Assembly: GCF_901709675.1 (NCBI RefSeq)
Contig: NC_051105.1
Coordinates: 13,502,604-13,566,603 of the forward strand
Length of the DNA: 64,000 bases
Source: Syngnathus acus
Taxonomy: Eukaryota; Chordata; Actinopteri; Syngnathiformes; Syngnathidae
Reading direction: 5' to 3'
Shown in pieces: positions 33,770-44,227 of this stretch. Position 1 is the stretch's first letter, and each line of letters opens with the position of its first letter. The notes under the pieces were generated by a model, which did not search any database, was not told where the DNA came from, and saw only the letters and a program-made list of their open reading frames with translations. The translations under genes and the position numbers were made by a program.

Positions 33770-34545
33770 AGCCAAGGAGAGCGCTATGCATGCTGTCATT
33801 CAGCATGACTGGTTCGGTGGTGGGTCAATGATGGTCTGGGGAGGCATTTCCATGGAGGGATGAACAGACCACTACAGGCTAGAGAACGGCAGTCTGACTG
33901 CCATTAGGTATCGGGAGGAAATCCTTGCACCCATAGTCAGACCCTACGCTGGTGCAGTAGGTCCCGGGTTCCTCCTGATCCACGACAATGCCCGGCCTCA
34001 TGTGGCAGGAGTATGCAGACAGTGTCTGGAGGATGAAGGAATTGACACAATTAAATGGCCCTCACGATCACCTGATCTAAACCCAATAGAACACCTCTGG
34101 GACATAATGTTTCAGTCCATCAGACGCCGCCAGGTTGCTCCTCAGACTTTACAGGAGCTCACTGATGCCCTTAGGCAGATCTGGGAGGACATCCCACAAG
34201 ACACCATCTGTCGTCTCATTAGGAGCATGCTGCGATGTTGTCAAGCATGCATACAAGCGCGTGGGGGCCACACAAATTCCTGAAAATAATTTTGAGTTGC
34301 AGAAATTGAATTTGGGCAAAATGGACGAGTCTGCCACATCATTTTTTCACTTTGATTTTTGGGGTGTCTATATACTGAGCCCTCTGTAGGCTGACAACTT
34401 TTATTTCCATCAAAAGATGTGGCATCCTTTTGTTCCTGAGACATTAAACTGTCCATATCAGTCTAGATATCCAACATTTTTGTTGTCACCATTGAAATCT
34501 GATGTGTTTTCAAAGTGTTCCTTTAATTGTTTTGAGTAGTGTACC
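33770..34545 (+). mobile_element. Tc1-like element, 3' half
   Basis: Holds the C-terminal half of a Tc1-like transposase and the downstream flank to about 34545. The left end is missing. It differs from the Tc1 at 4297-7758 in sequence and is a separate family. Confidence 0.8.
33826..34283 (+). pseudogene. Tc1-like transposase C-terminal half
   Basis: MMVWGGISMEG starts the preserved part. A CGA to TGA change (about 33859) gives a stop that fits CpG decay. LLIHDNARPHVAG carries the second catalytic aspartate and SRSPDLNPIEHLWD the glutamate, with 34 residues between them (DD34E). The frame ends at 34283. The first catalytic aspartate and the DNA-binding region are missing. Confidence 0.88.
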
Positions 34546-34760
34546 TAATCATGCCTCCAAAGAAAGCAAGTGGGAGCAGTAAAGCCATCCTAAAACACAA
34601 AGACGCTCTTAAAGCAATGCGACAGTGAGCGCCCGGCGCGCTGCGGTTGCGCGATCGCACCAAATTAAGCTACCTGCACACTGAGATCCACTTAAATTTT
34701 GGAAATTACATCAGGACTTCAAAACTATTTTCTAAATTTCAGCGACGGCTCTGTCACTAA
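34546..34760. mobile_element. Tigger-like element fragment
   Basis: Matches the interior of 45114-45836, including ATGCCTCCAAAGAAAGCAAG, which would encode a start MPPKKASGSSK followed soon by a stop. Fragment only. Confidence 0.75.
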
Positions 34761-34769
34761 ATAGCTGTT

Positions 34770-35490
34770 GTACCCGCGAGACTATTTCATTTCAAAATAG
34801 ACTGTTCCGTTAATGTTTTCAAGTACGTTTACTGATCAATAACCAACGGTATCATAAATAAGCAGCACCAATGTGTTAAATCAGTCTTTAGTCGGTTCCG
34901 ATCACTTTTATGGGAGAGTGTTTGAGAAACGTGATTGTTTACAGGGGGCTGCCACCGCACTTTGCTGAGGCTCATGGGAGTCTGCGAGCTGAGGCTCATG
35001 GGAGTTTGCGGGTGGCTAATAATATAATGATAGCTACTATACGAACGAGGCTATTTCATCTCAAAATAGGGTGCTCCGTTAATGTTTCGAGTAAATTTAC
35101 GGATCGATATAGAAGGGAAACATAAGTAAGCAGTACCAATGTGTTCGATCGAACTTTAGTCAGTGCCGATCATTTTATAGGAGTTAATTTGAGAAACGCG
35201 ATTGTTTACAGGGGCTGCCACGACACTTTGCTGAGGCTCATGGGAGTCTGCGAGCTGAGGCTCATGGGAGTTTGCAGGTGGCTAATGCTATAATGATAGC
35301 TGCTATACGCACGAGGCTATTTCATCTCAAAATAGGCTGCGCCGTTAATGTTTCGAGTAAATTTACGGATCGATATGGAAGGGAAACATAAGTAAGCAGT
35401 ATCAATGTGTTAGATCAAACTTTAGTCAGATCCGATCATTTAACAGGAGATAGTTTGAGAAACGCGATTGCTTACAGATGGCTCATTGGT
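34770..35490. repeat. Tandem array, about 267 bp x 2.7
   Basis: The motif CTATTTCATCTCAAAATAG recurs at about 34782, 35051 and 35317. Each unit also has GAGAAACGCGATTG and two adjacent copies of a 24-bp CTGAGGCTCATGGGAGT block. Units differ by scattered substitutions. Confidence 0.88.
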
Positions 35491-35544
35491 TATTGGCTAG
35501 TGGATGCATACCGCAACCCTAGTCAACCTCAGTTTGTTGCAGTA

Positions 35545-35779
35545 TAGCTTCTATTTTATGCGCCTTTTAATCCGGTGCGCCCTATATATGAAATAATTTC
35601 TAAAATAAAAAAATTCAATGAGGGTGCGCCTTCTGGTGCGAAAAATACAGTATATACACATATATATATATATACACACATATATAGTATATATATATGT
35701 ATATATATACATACACATCTATATCTATATATATCTATATCTATGTATATCTATATCTATCTATCTATAAATATATACG

Positions 35780-35812
<33 letters not shown>
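35545..35812. repeat. MITE end plus TA-rich microsatellite
   Basis: 35545-35654 is the end of a mariner-like MITE (GGTGCGCC repeats, terminal AATACAGTA). 35655-35812 is TA/CA microsatellite running up to the LINE a tail. Confidence 0.7.
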
Positions 35813-38800
35813 GTCAAACTCTGCCTTTCTTCACATGCCAAGACACACAAAGAGATCGAAATAACGTTCCCACTATCCCACGGTGACAAGACAGTACACA
35901 ATATACATACAAGTAAACAACACAAAAAAAATAAAAACAAGAAGGCACAAACAATGAATAAATAAAAGTGACGAATAAATAATAAATAAACAAATAACAC
36001 AATAAATAAGAGGAGCAAAAATGGAGCAAGTGTGCATACAGCAGACAGTCAGAATATAGCGCAAAAGTACAGGACGCTACGCAGAAGGGGGGAGAGAGTT
36101 CAGGATCCTAACAGCCCGGAGAATGAAGCTGTTGGTGAGTCTGGTGGTGCGGGAGCGCAGGCTCCTGTACCTCTTCCCAGAGGGCAGAAGTTTGAACAAA
36201 GAGTGAGTGGGTGACTCACATCACTCACAATCGTGGTCGCCTTGCGGGTGAGATGGGAGGTGTAAATGTCCTTCAGGGAGGGGAGTGAAGCACCAATAAT
36301 CTTACCAGCCGTGTTCACTATGCGCTGCAGGGCCTTCATGTTGTATTCAGTGCAGCTACCACCCCAGACAGCGATACAACTGGAGAGGACGCTCTCAATG
36401 GTGCCACGGTAGAATGTAGTCATGACGGCCGGAGGAGCACTTGCTCGCCTGAGTTTCCGCAGGAAGTACAGGCGGCGCTGACCTTTCTTTGCCAGTGATG
36501 CGGTGTTGACGGACCAGGAGAGGTCCTCACTGATGTGCACCCCCAGGAATCTGGTGCTGCTCACTCTCTCCACCACAGCACCGTCGATGGTCAGCGGCAG
36601 GTGTTGGGTGTGACCCTTCCGGAAGTCAACAACAATTTCCTTGGTCTTGTTGACGTTCAGCAGGAGGTTGTTGTCCCTGCACCACGCGGTCAGAAGGTCA
36701 ACCTCCAACCTGTACTGAGTCTCGTCGCCCTTGGTGATGAGACCCACCAGAGTCGTGTCGTCAGCAAACTTCACTATGCGGTTGTCGCTGTAGGTTGCAG
36801 TGCAGTCATGCGTCAGCAGGGTGAAGAGCAGCGGACTGAGCACGCAGCCTTCGGGGGCCCCCGTGCTCAGCGTGATGCTGGCGGAGATTTTGTCGCCAAC
36901 ACGTACCACCTGAGGCCTCTGACAGAGGAAGTCCAGTAGCCAGTTGCAGAGGTAGGTACTGAGGCCCAGCTTGTCGAGTTTGCAGATGAGGCGTTGTGGC
37001 ACAATGGTGTTGAAGGCAGAACTGAAGTCCACAAACAGCAATCTCACATACGAATCCCTTCTCTCCAGGTGGGTGAGGGCCGAGTGGAGGGCAGAGCAGA
37101 TGGCATCCTCAGAGGACCGCTTGGCTCGGTACGCAAACTGGAAGGGGTCTATAGTGGGGGGGAGAATGGATCTGATGTGCTCCATGACAAGCCGCTCAAA
37201 GCACTTCATGATGATGGGCGTCAGTGCCACGGGGCGGTAGTCATTGAAGCAGGACGGAGCAGGTTTCTTCGGCACAGGCACGATGGTGGCAGCCTTGAAA
37301 CACGAAGAGACGATGGCCTGCTGCAGGGAAATGTTAAAGATGTCCGTGAAGACACCAGTCAGCTCCCCAGCGCAGTCCTTCAGCGCCCGACCTGGGATGT
37401 TGTCAGGGCTCGCCGCCTTACGGGTGTTGATAGCGGCAAGCGCCCTCCTCACGCTGTCGGCAGATAGGCACAGGGGCTGCTCGTGTGGAGGGGGAGTGGT
37501 CTTCAGCGGGCAAGTGCTGTTCTGAGCGTCGAAGCGAGCAAAGAAGCGGTTAAGATCGTTGAGCAGACGGACGTCGCCCTCATAGCTCTGCGGCGCAGGC
37601 TTGTAGTACGTGATGGTCTGAATGCCTTGCCAAAGGCTCCGCGCGTCCCTGCTGTCCTTGAAGTGGGCGGTAATCTTGCAAGAGAACGCCCTTTTCGCTT
37701 CCTTGATGCCCCGGGACAGGTTGACCCTCGCTGTCCTCAAGCCAGCCTCATCCCCCGCTCTGAAGGCTTTGTCCCTGGCCCTCAGCAGCCTGAGGACAGC
37801 CCCTGTCAGCCATGGCTTCCAGTTAGCTCGAGTGACGATGGATTTCGAGTGAGTCACATCATCAATGCACTTCGTGATGTAAGAGGAAACAGAGTCAGTA
37901 TACTCCTCTATGTCTGTCCGATCGTTGCAAGTGGCCGCCCGCTTAAACATGTCCCAGTCAGTAGTGCCAAAGCAGTCACGAAGCACATCAGAGGCACCCT
38001 CAGGCCACACCCGTACCCGCTTGCGAACCGGCCTGGATGCTTTCACCATTTGTCTGTATGCGGGCAAAAGCATAACAGTGAGATGGTCAGAAAGTCCAAG
38101 ATGGGGGAGGGGGGCGGCTTTGAAAGCTCCTTTATGTGTAGAGTAGACCAGGTCCAGGAAGCTGTCACCACGTGTTGGGAAATTAACATGCTGGTGAAGC
38201 CTCGGAAAAACAGACTTCAGGTTAGCATGATTAAAGTCCCCAGCTAAGATGGTGAAACCGTCAGGGTGCGCTGTCTGTTGTTCACTGACAGCCTGGTACA
38301 GTTCACTAAGAGCTGCGATCCTGTCGCCTTCGATGTTGGAAGGCGGGATGTATACCGCGACTAGCAGAATCGCAGTAAATTCCCTCGGCAAGTAAAAAGG
38401 ACGGCACTTAATGATCACAAACTCCGCCAGTGGCGAGCATTGCTTGCATACCACTACAGAGTCCCGGCACCATTCGTCACGGATGTAGACGCATATTCCA
38501 CCTCCTCGCGATTTTCCCCCTCTTACAATGGCACGGTCCGCCCGATAGCACGCTAGCCACTCCAGATGCACAGCAGAGTCCGGAATGTTGACAGTCAACC
38601 AAGTCTCAGTGAACACGAGCACACAGTAGTTACGCACTGTCCGGTTCGTAGATCTCAGCAGGCGAATGTAATCCATCTTGTTGTCCAGCGATCGAACATT
38701 CGCCAGAAGAATGGAAGGCACGGCCGGGCGAGTTGGGTTGGCCGCCAGCCTGGCCCGGACGCCTCCGCGCTTGCCCCTCTTCTGCCTCCTCGCACACCGC

Positions 38801-39085
38801 TTCCGACGCTTTCCATCCGGGGGAGCAATAGCAGGGGAGTCCGGCGACGTTTCAGGACGGAGCAGTCCGAGCTCCTTTAATGTCTCCGCATCAAAGTCCA
38901 GAACGCCACAAAACTCACTTTCGCCGATGTCGAGCAGAACCTGCCCGCTGTACTTGTAGCACGACTTAGTACGACGAGACGAACACATAAAACTGTCGGA
39001 CAAACATTCATTAAACGAACAAAACACCGTACGGGCGGGACAGAGAGAGGTTGCTGCGTGTGGACGCGCCGCCATCTTGAATATA
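35813..39085 (-). mobile_element. LINE family a, nearly full length
   Basis: The 3' end is on the left with a short GACTTTAA-type tail, then a 3' region like that at 500-758. The 5' end lies next to the Tigger-like MITE at 39086. It contains one long ORF of 991 codons with endonuclease and reverse transcriptase. Other copies of this family in the window are truncated or deleted. Confidence 0.9.
36100..39075 (-). CDS. LINE family a ORF2, endonuclease-reverse transcriptase
   Basis: The 991-residue frame has a Cys-rich N-terminus, a basic segment (about 90-105), and an AP endonuclease at about 112-345: LLANVRSLDNKMDYI, VFTETWLTVNIPDSA, AVYIPPSN, ILAGDFNHANL and GLSDHLTVMLL. The reverse transcriptase at about 600-840 shows [54 protein letters not shown] and [13 protein letters not shown] with both catalytic aspartates. 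After SDVSHP a missing base near 36210 shifts the frame, so the last 35 residues differ from the intact end at 2-496. All catalytic motifs are kept, so this is a recently active but probably damaged copy. The start is the first in-frame ATG. Confidence 0.9.
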   Translation of the reverse strand: MAARPHAATSLCPARTVFCSFNECLSDSFMCSSRRTKSCYKYSGQVLLDIGESEFCGVLDFDAETLKELGLLRPETSPDSPAIAPPDGKRRKRCARRQKRGKRGGVRARLAANPTRPAVPSILLANVRSLDNKMDYIRLLRSTNRTVRNYCVLVFTETWLTVNIPDSAVHLEWLACYRADRAIVRGGKSRGGGICVYIRDEWCRDSVVVCKQCSPLAEFVIIKCRPFYLPREFTAILLVAVYIPPSNIEGDRIAALSELYQAVSEQQTAHPDGFTILAGDFNHANLKSVFPRLHQHVNFPTRGDSFLDLVYSTHKGAFKAAPLPHLGLSDHLTVMLLPAYRQMVKASRPVRKRVRVWPEGASDVLRDCFGTTDWDMFKRAATCNDRTDIEEYTDSVSSYITKCIDDVTHSKSIVTRANWKPWLTGAVLRLLRARDKAFRAGDEAGLRTARVNLSRGIKEAKRAFSCKITAHFKDSRDARSLWQGIQTITYYKPAPQSYEGDVRLLNDLNRFFARFDAQNSTCPLKTTPPPHEQPLCLSADSVRRALAAINTRKAASPDNIPGRALKDCAGELTGVFTDIFNISLQQAIVSSCFKAATIVPVPKKPAPSCFNDYRPVALTPIIMKCFERLVMEHIRSILPPTIDPFQFAYRAKRSSEDAICSALHSALTHLERRDSYVRLLFVDFSSAFNTIVPQRLICKLDKLGLSTYLCNWLLDFLCQRPQVVRVGDKISASITLSTGAPEGCVLSPLLFTLLTHDCTATYSDNRIVKFADDTTLVGLITKGDETQYRLEVDLLTAWCRDNNLLLNVNKTKEIVVDFRKGHTQHLPLTIDGAVVERVSSTRFLGVHISEDLSWSVNTASLAKKGQRRLYFLRKLRRASAPPAVMTTFYRGTIESVLSSCIAVWGGSCTEYNMKALQRIVNTAGKIIGASLPSLKDIYTSHLTRKATTIVSDVSHPLTLCSNFCPLGRGTGACAPAPPDSPTASFSGLLGS

Positions 39086-39733
39086 CAGTCAAACCTCGGT
39101 TTTCGACCACAATCCGTTCCAAAAGGCGGTTCGAGAAGTGAATCGGTCGAATTCCGAATCTATTTTTCCCATTACAAATAATGGAAAAAAATTTAATCCG
39201 TTCTAAGACTAAAATAAAACACCTTTATTAAGCATTTTTGCACTTGCGCATTTTTGTCCGATCGCGCAACTGCAGCACACCGCCGAACGCGCAACTGTAG
39301 CGCGCCGCCGACTGCGCAACTGCACCGCGCTGGTCGCATTATTGTGACAGAGCGGTCGCTAAAATTTAGAAAATATTTTTAAAGTCCTAATGGACTTTCC
39401 AAAATGTAAGTGGACCTCAGTGCGCAGGGAGCTTAATTTGGTCCGATCGTGCAACCGCAGCGCGCCAGGCGCTCACTGTCGCATTTCTTTCGGAGCGTCT
39501 TTGTGTTTTAGGATGGCTTTACTGCTCCCACTTGCTTCCTTTGGAGGCATGATTAGAGTTGATGCAATCCTCACAGTAACGAGAACGTAATAACGAACGG
39601 AGTCAGTTGGCATGCGGGTCCTGTCGGCTCATCTCGCGAGGTTCGACAACCGAATTTCGTCCGACATCTGAAGCAAAAAAATCTCGAATTTTTTGTTCGA
39701 ATACCGATTTGTTCGAGAACCGAGACGCCACTG
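39086..39733 (-). mobile_element. Tigger-like MITE (CAGTCAAACCTCGG ends)
   Basis: Left end CAGTCAAACCTCGGTTTTCG after TA at 39084-39085; right end TTCGAGAACCGAGACGCCACTG. Interior is rich in CGCAACTGC repeats. It is an inverse copy of the element at 45114-45836 and abuts the 5' end of LINE a. Confidence 0.85.
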
Positions 39734-39925
39734 TGTGTGCGTATATACATATACGCGCGCGCACACGCGCACACACGCACACACACAGACACACACACAC
39801 ACGTGAGCAATTTTATGAAAACAAGCTAAATAAAAATTTTATGCAAACTTCATGAAAACAAGCAAAATAGAAATTTTATGCAACCAATTTTACGAAAACA
39901 AGCAAAATAGAAAATGGATGCATAG
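39734..39925. repeat. CA/CG microsatellite and short tandem repeat
   Basis: 39734-39804 is a CACACG/CGCGCA run. 39810-39925 has three units of about 38 bp containing GAAAACAAGCAAAATAGAAA. Confidence 0.85.
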
Positions 39926-40339
39926 GTTAGCTCTGCAACTAATGATAATTGATTAATTTGTCAAGTAATCGATAAACGATGAAAAAAATAAAATGTAAAT
40001 GTCCAACTCTTGATTCAAAAATAAGAGTACACAAACAAATTATGATCTAGTTACTGGTTTGGTCCGTAATGTGAGAAAAGAGAAAAAATTGTTGCACATT
40101 TGATTCAACACAGTAAATCAGTCCGCTTTAATTGAGGATTTCAGAAACCTGATACTGTTGAGAAGTTCAAATTCCGAGCAGTTGGACAATTTCAAATGTC
40201 TAAAAATACAAAATACTTATTAGGTTGATAATCCATTAATTGTCAATTTATTGTGGCACCTTTAAAATAAATACATCATCAAATAAATTACAAACTTAGC
40301 ATATTGGGCAATATCCTTTATCTGGCAACAACCAAACAT
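39926..40339. other. AT-rich spacer downstream of the receptor gene
   Basis: No transposon end or gene recognised. It lies beyond the likely polyadenylation site of the minus-strand receptor gene. Confidence 0.5.
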
Positions 40340-40628
40340 TTATGAAATTTTGAACTTTTATTTTAAGGAATAGTTCATATTTTTTTGTACGGTTTCAGTC
40401 AGCTTGAATCAAATTCTGTTGCCAGGAAGTTTTACACAGAACAGACAGGCAGATAAACCCATGGAACGAAAAGAATGGTGCTTTTGTTATTGGGTTTCAT
40501 TGCTAAATTGGTGTCTTGAAAAACAGGTCTTCATACCTCTCACAGTTACAGTTAATCTGGTTTTCGTTTGCTTCTAGAGGTAGTTTTTTTTGTCTTGTCT
40601 CAGTAACAAGCTTTCTGCAGAAGATGGC
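40340..40628 (-). other. Likely 3' untranslated region of the receptor gene
   Basis: On the minus strand this follows the stop codon of the last exon. An AATAAA signal lies at 40357-40362, so a 3' UTR of about 290 bp is expected. No transcript evidence is available. Confidence 0.45.
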
Positions 40629-40748
40629 TCACAATTCTTCCACAGACCTTTTCTTTGCAATGACGTTGATTGAATTGTATATCTCCTCAAGTTGGTCATG
40701 GTTGTGCGTGGCCCAGGAGAGAGGTAAGCTGGGGGCTGCCAACAGGTT
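40629..40748 (-). CDS. il10rb: Receptor last exon: cytoplasmic tail and stop
   Basis: The 120-bp exon encodes 39 residues (NLLAAPSLPLSWATH...) and TGA at 40629-40631. It contains EEIYNSINVIA, resembling the end of the IL10RB tail in other vertebrates in position and style (acidic-hydrophobic...SVIA). The acceptor would be TCAAG at 40749-40753; AAG is less usual than CAG, but it is the only one at the required phase 0. The short tail suggests an accessory chain that recruits TYK2, as known for IL10RB, rather than a STAT-docking chain. Confidence 0.7.
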   Translation of the reverse strand, partial: NLLAAPSLPLSWATHNHDQLEEIYNSINVIAKKRSVEEL

Positions 40749-40821
40749 CTTGACAGAATTAACAGGTTGTGTTAAAGTTGGGGTTAAAACAACATACAAA
40801 TGGTTAAAAAAACATACATAC

Positions 40822-40952
40822 CTCAGGTAGTTTGTCTTTTGGACAAAGAAAATGGGAAATCCTTCTTCGATAAACAACTGCAATCACCACAAGAGTTACT
40901 GCCATGGTCATGAGGAGAAAGGTGGCCACTGCCGGCACCCATGTAGCTTCCG
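40822..40952 (-). CDS. il10rb: Receptor transmembrane exon
   Basis: The 131-bp exon joins in phase 1 to exon 55990-56140 (G plus CG gives Ala). It encodes a short juxtamembrane piece (AEATWVP), a hydrophobic helix of about 21 residues (VATFLLMTMAVTLVVIAVV), then YRRR and HFLCPKDKLPE on the cytoplasmic side. The donor is GAG/GTATGT at 40822-40817. The acceptor CACTTAAG follows a short pyrimidine tract. The Arg cluster marks the inner face of the membrane. Confidence 0.8.
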
Positions 40953-41873
40953 CTTAAGTGTCACATGCCAGAAAAAGATGTGTTATTTATGTTTCTTACC
41001 ATACCTCACCACTGTGTGTTGCCACACTCAAAAGCAGAATTTCCACATCTTTTCCAATTTAGTACCCAAATTAGAGAATGGTTCTGTCCCTGGAACTCAA
41101 AATTAACACCTTGTGGCAAAAATGGGTGGTTCTCTGGAAGTATGGTGCAAATGACATGAGAGCCGAAAAATCAACTTGTTCAAAACCAGGTTGTTAGGGT
41201 GGTGCTCACTCTAACTTATTTTGCAAGAACCACACGGGAGACAAGTAAGTCTTTTTAGACACCTGCAGGTGGAGAGTCCATTCGTTAGCTGTGTGTACAG
41301 CGATGATCGAATGAGATCTGACTCTGGCCTCATGCAGGAGCATTTCTATTGAGAGAAACAGAGTGGGGTTGAGAGTGGGGACAGGATGGGGTTGAAGCCC
41401 CTGGCCTGCTGATAAAAGCATAGCAGGGGGTCTTTTACGACGTTGTGTAAACAAAGCAACTTTGATTGCTTCCTCTGCAGCTAGTCAATCAGTTCAAAAG
41501 ATCTTAGCACTTTGGTCTACTACTTTTGTTAAGACAGGACAAGCTAGGTAAATTATTACAGGTTACATTCCAACATAATCATACGATGAAGATAATCTGT
41601 AAACCCTAACACAGGTAAAAATAATACATGCTTTAAATCAGGGGTCGGGACCTATGGCTCGCGAGCCAGATATGGCTCTTTTGGTGACTGCGTCTGGCTC
41701 GCAGACAAATCTGACATTCGTTTACACAATTGAAGTCATAAATAATTTTGTTATATTATCAAAGCAAAAAATAGACCTACTGAAATCAAAATGTTAAATT
41801 AGCTTTCAAAATATAAAATATGATCACGTTTGCAATCCATCCCATCTGTTTTCTGAAATCCACGGTTGCATCA

Positions 41874-43391
41874 TATCAAAGTCAAAGTCTGCTTTATTGT
41901 CAATTTCTTCACATGTCAAGACAGACAAAGAGATTGAAAATGCGTTTCCTACTATCCCACGGTGACAAGACATATTACACCCAATTGGTCCACAGACAAA
42001 CAAAACACTCAAGTAAACAATCCAAAAAGAAAAAATCAGAAGGCACATACAATGAATAAATAAGAGCAATGAATAAATAAGAGCAACATGGTTAAAATGG
42101 AGCAATTGTACATACAGCAGACAGTCAGTATAATAGCGCAAAAGTACGGGAGGAGTAGTGCAAGTGGAGTAGTGCAAGGCAGCCATCGTGGCCCAAAAGG
42201 CCAGGACGTTATGCAGCTGAGGGTGGAGGGGGGAGAGAGTTCAGGATCCTAACAGCCTGGAGTATGAAGCTATTGGTGAGTTTGGTGGTGCGGGAGCGCA
42301 GGCTTCTGTACCTCTTCCCAGAGGGCAGTAGATCAAACAAAGTGTGAGCGGGGTGACTCACATCACTCACAATCGTGGTCGCCTTGCGGGTGAGATGGGA
42401 GGTGTAAATGTCCTTCAGGGAGGGGAGTGAAGCACCAATAATCCTACCAGCTGTGTTCACTATGCGCTGCAGGGCCTTCCTGTTGTATTCAGTGCAGCTT
42501 CCACCCCACACAGCAATACAGCTGGAGAGGACGCTCTCAATGGTGCCTCGGTAGATTGTGGTCATGATGGCTGGTGGAGCACTTGCTTGTCTGAGTTTCC
42601 GCAGGAAGTACAGGCGGCGCTGAGCTTTCTTCGCCAGTGATGCAGTGTTGGTGGTCCAGGAGAGGTCTTCACTGATGTGCACCCCCAGGAATCTGGTGCT
42701 GCTCACTCTCTCCACCACAGCACCGTCGATGGTCAGTGGCAGGTGTTGGGTGTGACCCTTCCGGAAGTCAACAACAATCTCCTTGGTCTTGCTGACGTTC
42801 AGCAGGAGGTTGTTGTCCCTGCACCGCGTGGTCAGAAGGTTGACCTCCAACCTGTATTGAGTCTCGTCACCCTTGGTGATGAGACTCACCAGAGTCGTGT
42901 CGTCAGCAAATTTCACTATGCGGTTGTTGCTGTAGGTTGCAGTGCAGCCATGCGTCAGCAGGGTGAAGAGCAGCGGACTGAGCACGCAGCCTTGGGGGGC
43001 CCCCGTGCTCAGCGTGATGCTGCTTGAGATATTGTCGCCAACACGTACTACTTGAGGCCTCTGACAGAGGAAGTCCAGTAGCCAGTTGCAGAGGTAGGTA
43101 CTGAGTCCCAGTTTGTCGAGTTTGCAGATGAGTCGTTGTGGTACAATGGTGTTGACTGCAGAACTGAAGTCCACAAACAGCAATCTCAAATACGAGTCTC
43201 TTTTTCCAGGTGGTTGAGGGCTGAGTGGAGGGCAGAGCAGATTGCATCCTCAGAGGACCGTTTGGCTTGGTATGCAAACTGGAAGGGGTCAAGTGTGGGG
43301 GGGAGAATGGATCTGATGTGTGTCTGCCACGGGGCGGTAGTCATTGAAGCAGGATGGAGCAGTTTTCTTCAGCACAGGTATGATGGTGGCC
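41874..43391 (-). mobile_element. LINE family a, 5'-truncated, inside hAT
   Basis: The 3' tail TCAAAGTCAAAGTC is at the left, followed by the 3' region and polymerase. The 5' end is truncated within the reverse transcriptase near 43391, and about 40 bp are deleted near 43316. No clear target duplication. Confidence 0.9.
42209..43189 (-). pseudogene. LINE a RT and C-terminus fragment
   Basis: The 326-codon frame begins at [20 protein letters not shown], where Val replaces the usual Phe, and continues through [28 protein letters not shown] and [12 protein letters not shown] to [14 protein letters not shown] and the stop. It is intact where the 991-codon copy is frameshifted at its end. Upstream polymerase blocks are present but out of frame. 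Confidence 0.88.
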
Positions 43392-43539
43392 AATCAGCCA
43401 ATCCCAGCTGCCCTTCGGTGTACAGAAGGGTGACGCCAGGTCGGACAAAAAAAGCGCGATTTTTATTGGACAATACGCTGCCTACGGGGTCGTGAAAGGT
43501 AAAATTCCGTCCGCTTTATTTAAAATTTCAGCTAGCAAG

Positions 43540-44146
43540 CTGATGTGTGCCGGGCAAGCAAGAAAGATGGTGAAGATAAAAAAAGATGACGATAACCGAA
43601 CATTTGAGAGTGAGTGGACCGAAGAATTCGCATTTGTGGAGAGAGGAGGTTCTGCTACGTGCCTCATATGCAATGACAAAATTGCATCAATGAAACGCTC
43701 CAATATCAACCGCCACTTTGAGACACGACATGCTACATTTGCAACTAAATATCCAGCTGGGGACAGCAGAAAGAAAGCGTGTGAAGAGCTCCAGAGGAAG
43801 GTCCAAGCTAGTCAACAGCAACTCCGTGTATGGACCAGACAAGGTGACTTTAATTCAGCTGGTTTTGCTTGCGCATTAGCAATTGTGAGGAACGGAAAGC
43901 CATTCACTGATGGCGAGTATTTCAACATATATGCTTGATGTGGCTAATTAACTTTTTGACGACTTCACGGATAAAGAAAAAATACTCAAACGGATAAAAG
44001 ACATGCCTCTGTCAGCAAGAACCGTTCACGATCGGGCCATTATGACTGATGAGATCCTCAACGCCTGCATGAAGCTCAACCTCACCGCATATCAACTGGA
44101 CTACAAAGCCATCAGCAAAATGATGCAGCCCCAGAAGTCTCATTAA
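43540..44146 (+). pseudogene. hAT transposase remnant, BED finger joined to C-terminus
   Basis: MVKIKKDDDNRTFESEWTEE leads into a BED-type finger (CLICNDKIASMKRSNINRHF followed by ETRH, Cys2/His2 ligands present) and the segment ASQQQLRVWTRQ. After KPFTDGEY a frame break occurs; then FDDFTDKEKILKRIKDMPLS and directly NACMKLNLTAYQLDYKAISK with the final QPQKSH and stop. Several hundred residues of the catalytic core are absent. The ends match the N- and C-termini of the teleost hAT family usually annotated as GTF2IRD2-like. Confidence 0.82.
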
Positions 44147-44227
44147 TGGTGAGGGTTTTTTTCTAGGCTTCAATATAAAAACATTATTAAAAAGAATAGC
44201 ACACTCAAAAAATCGTTGGTCTTAATT

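Noticed and set aside
36535-38247. Plus-strand frames of 89-254 codons opposite LINE a
   Set aside because: Antisense shadows of the 991-codon LINE frame.
40516-40830. Plus-strand 104-codon frame at the receptor 3' end
   Set aside because: Antisense to the two receptor exons, which have matching phases and a clear membrane segment on the minus strand.
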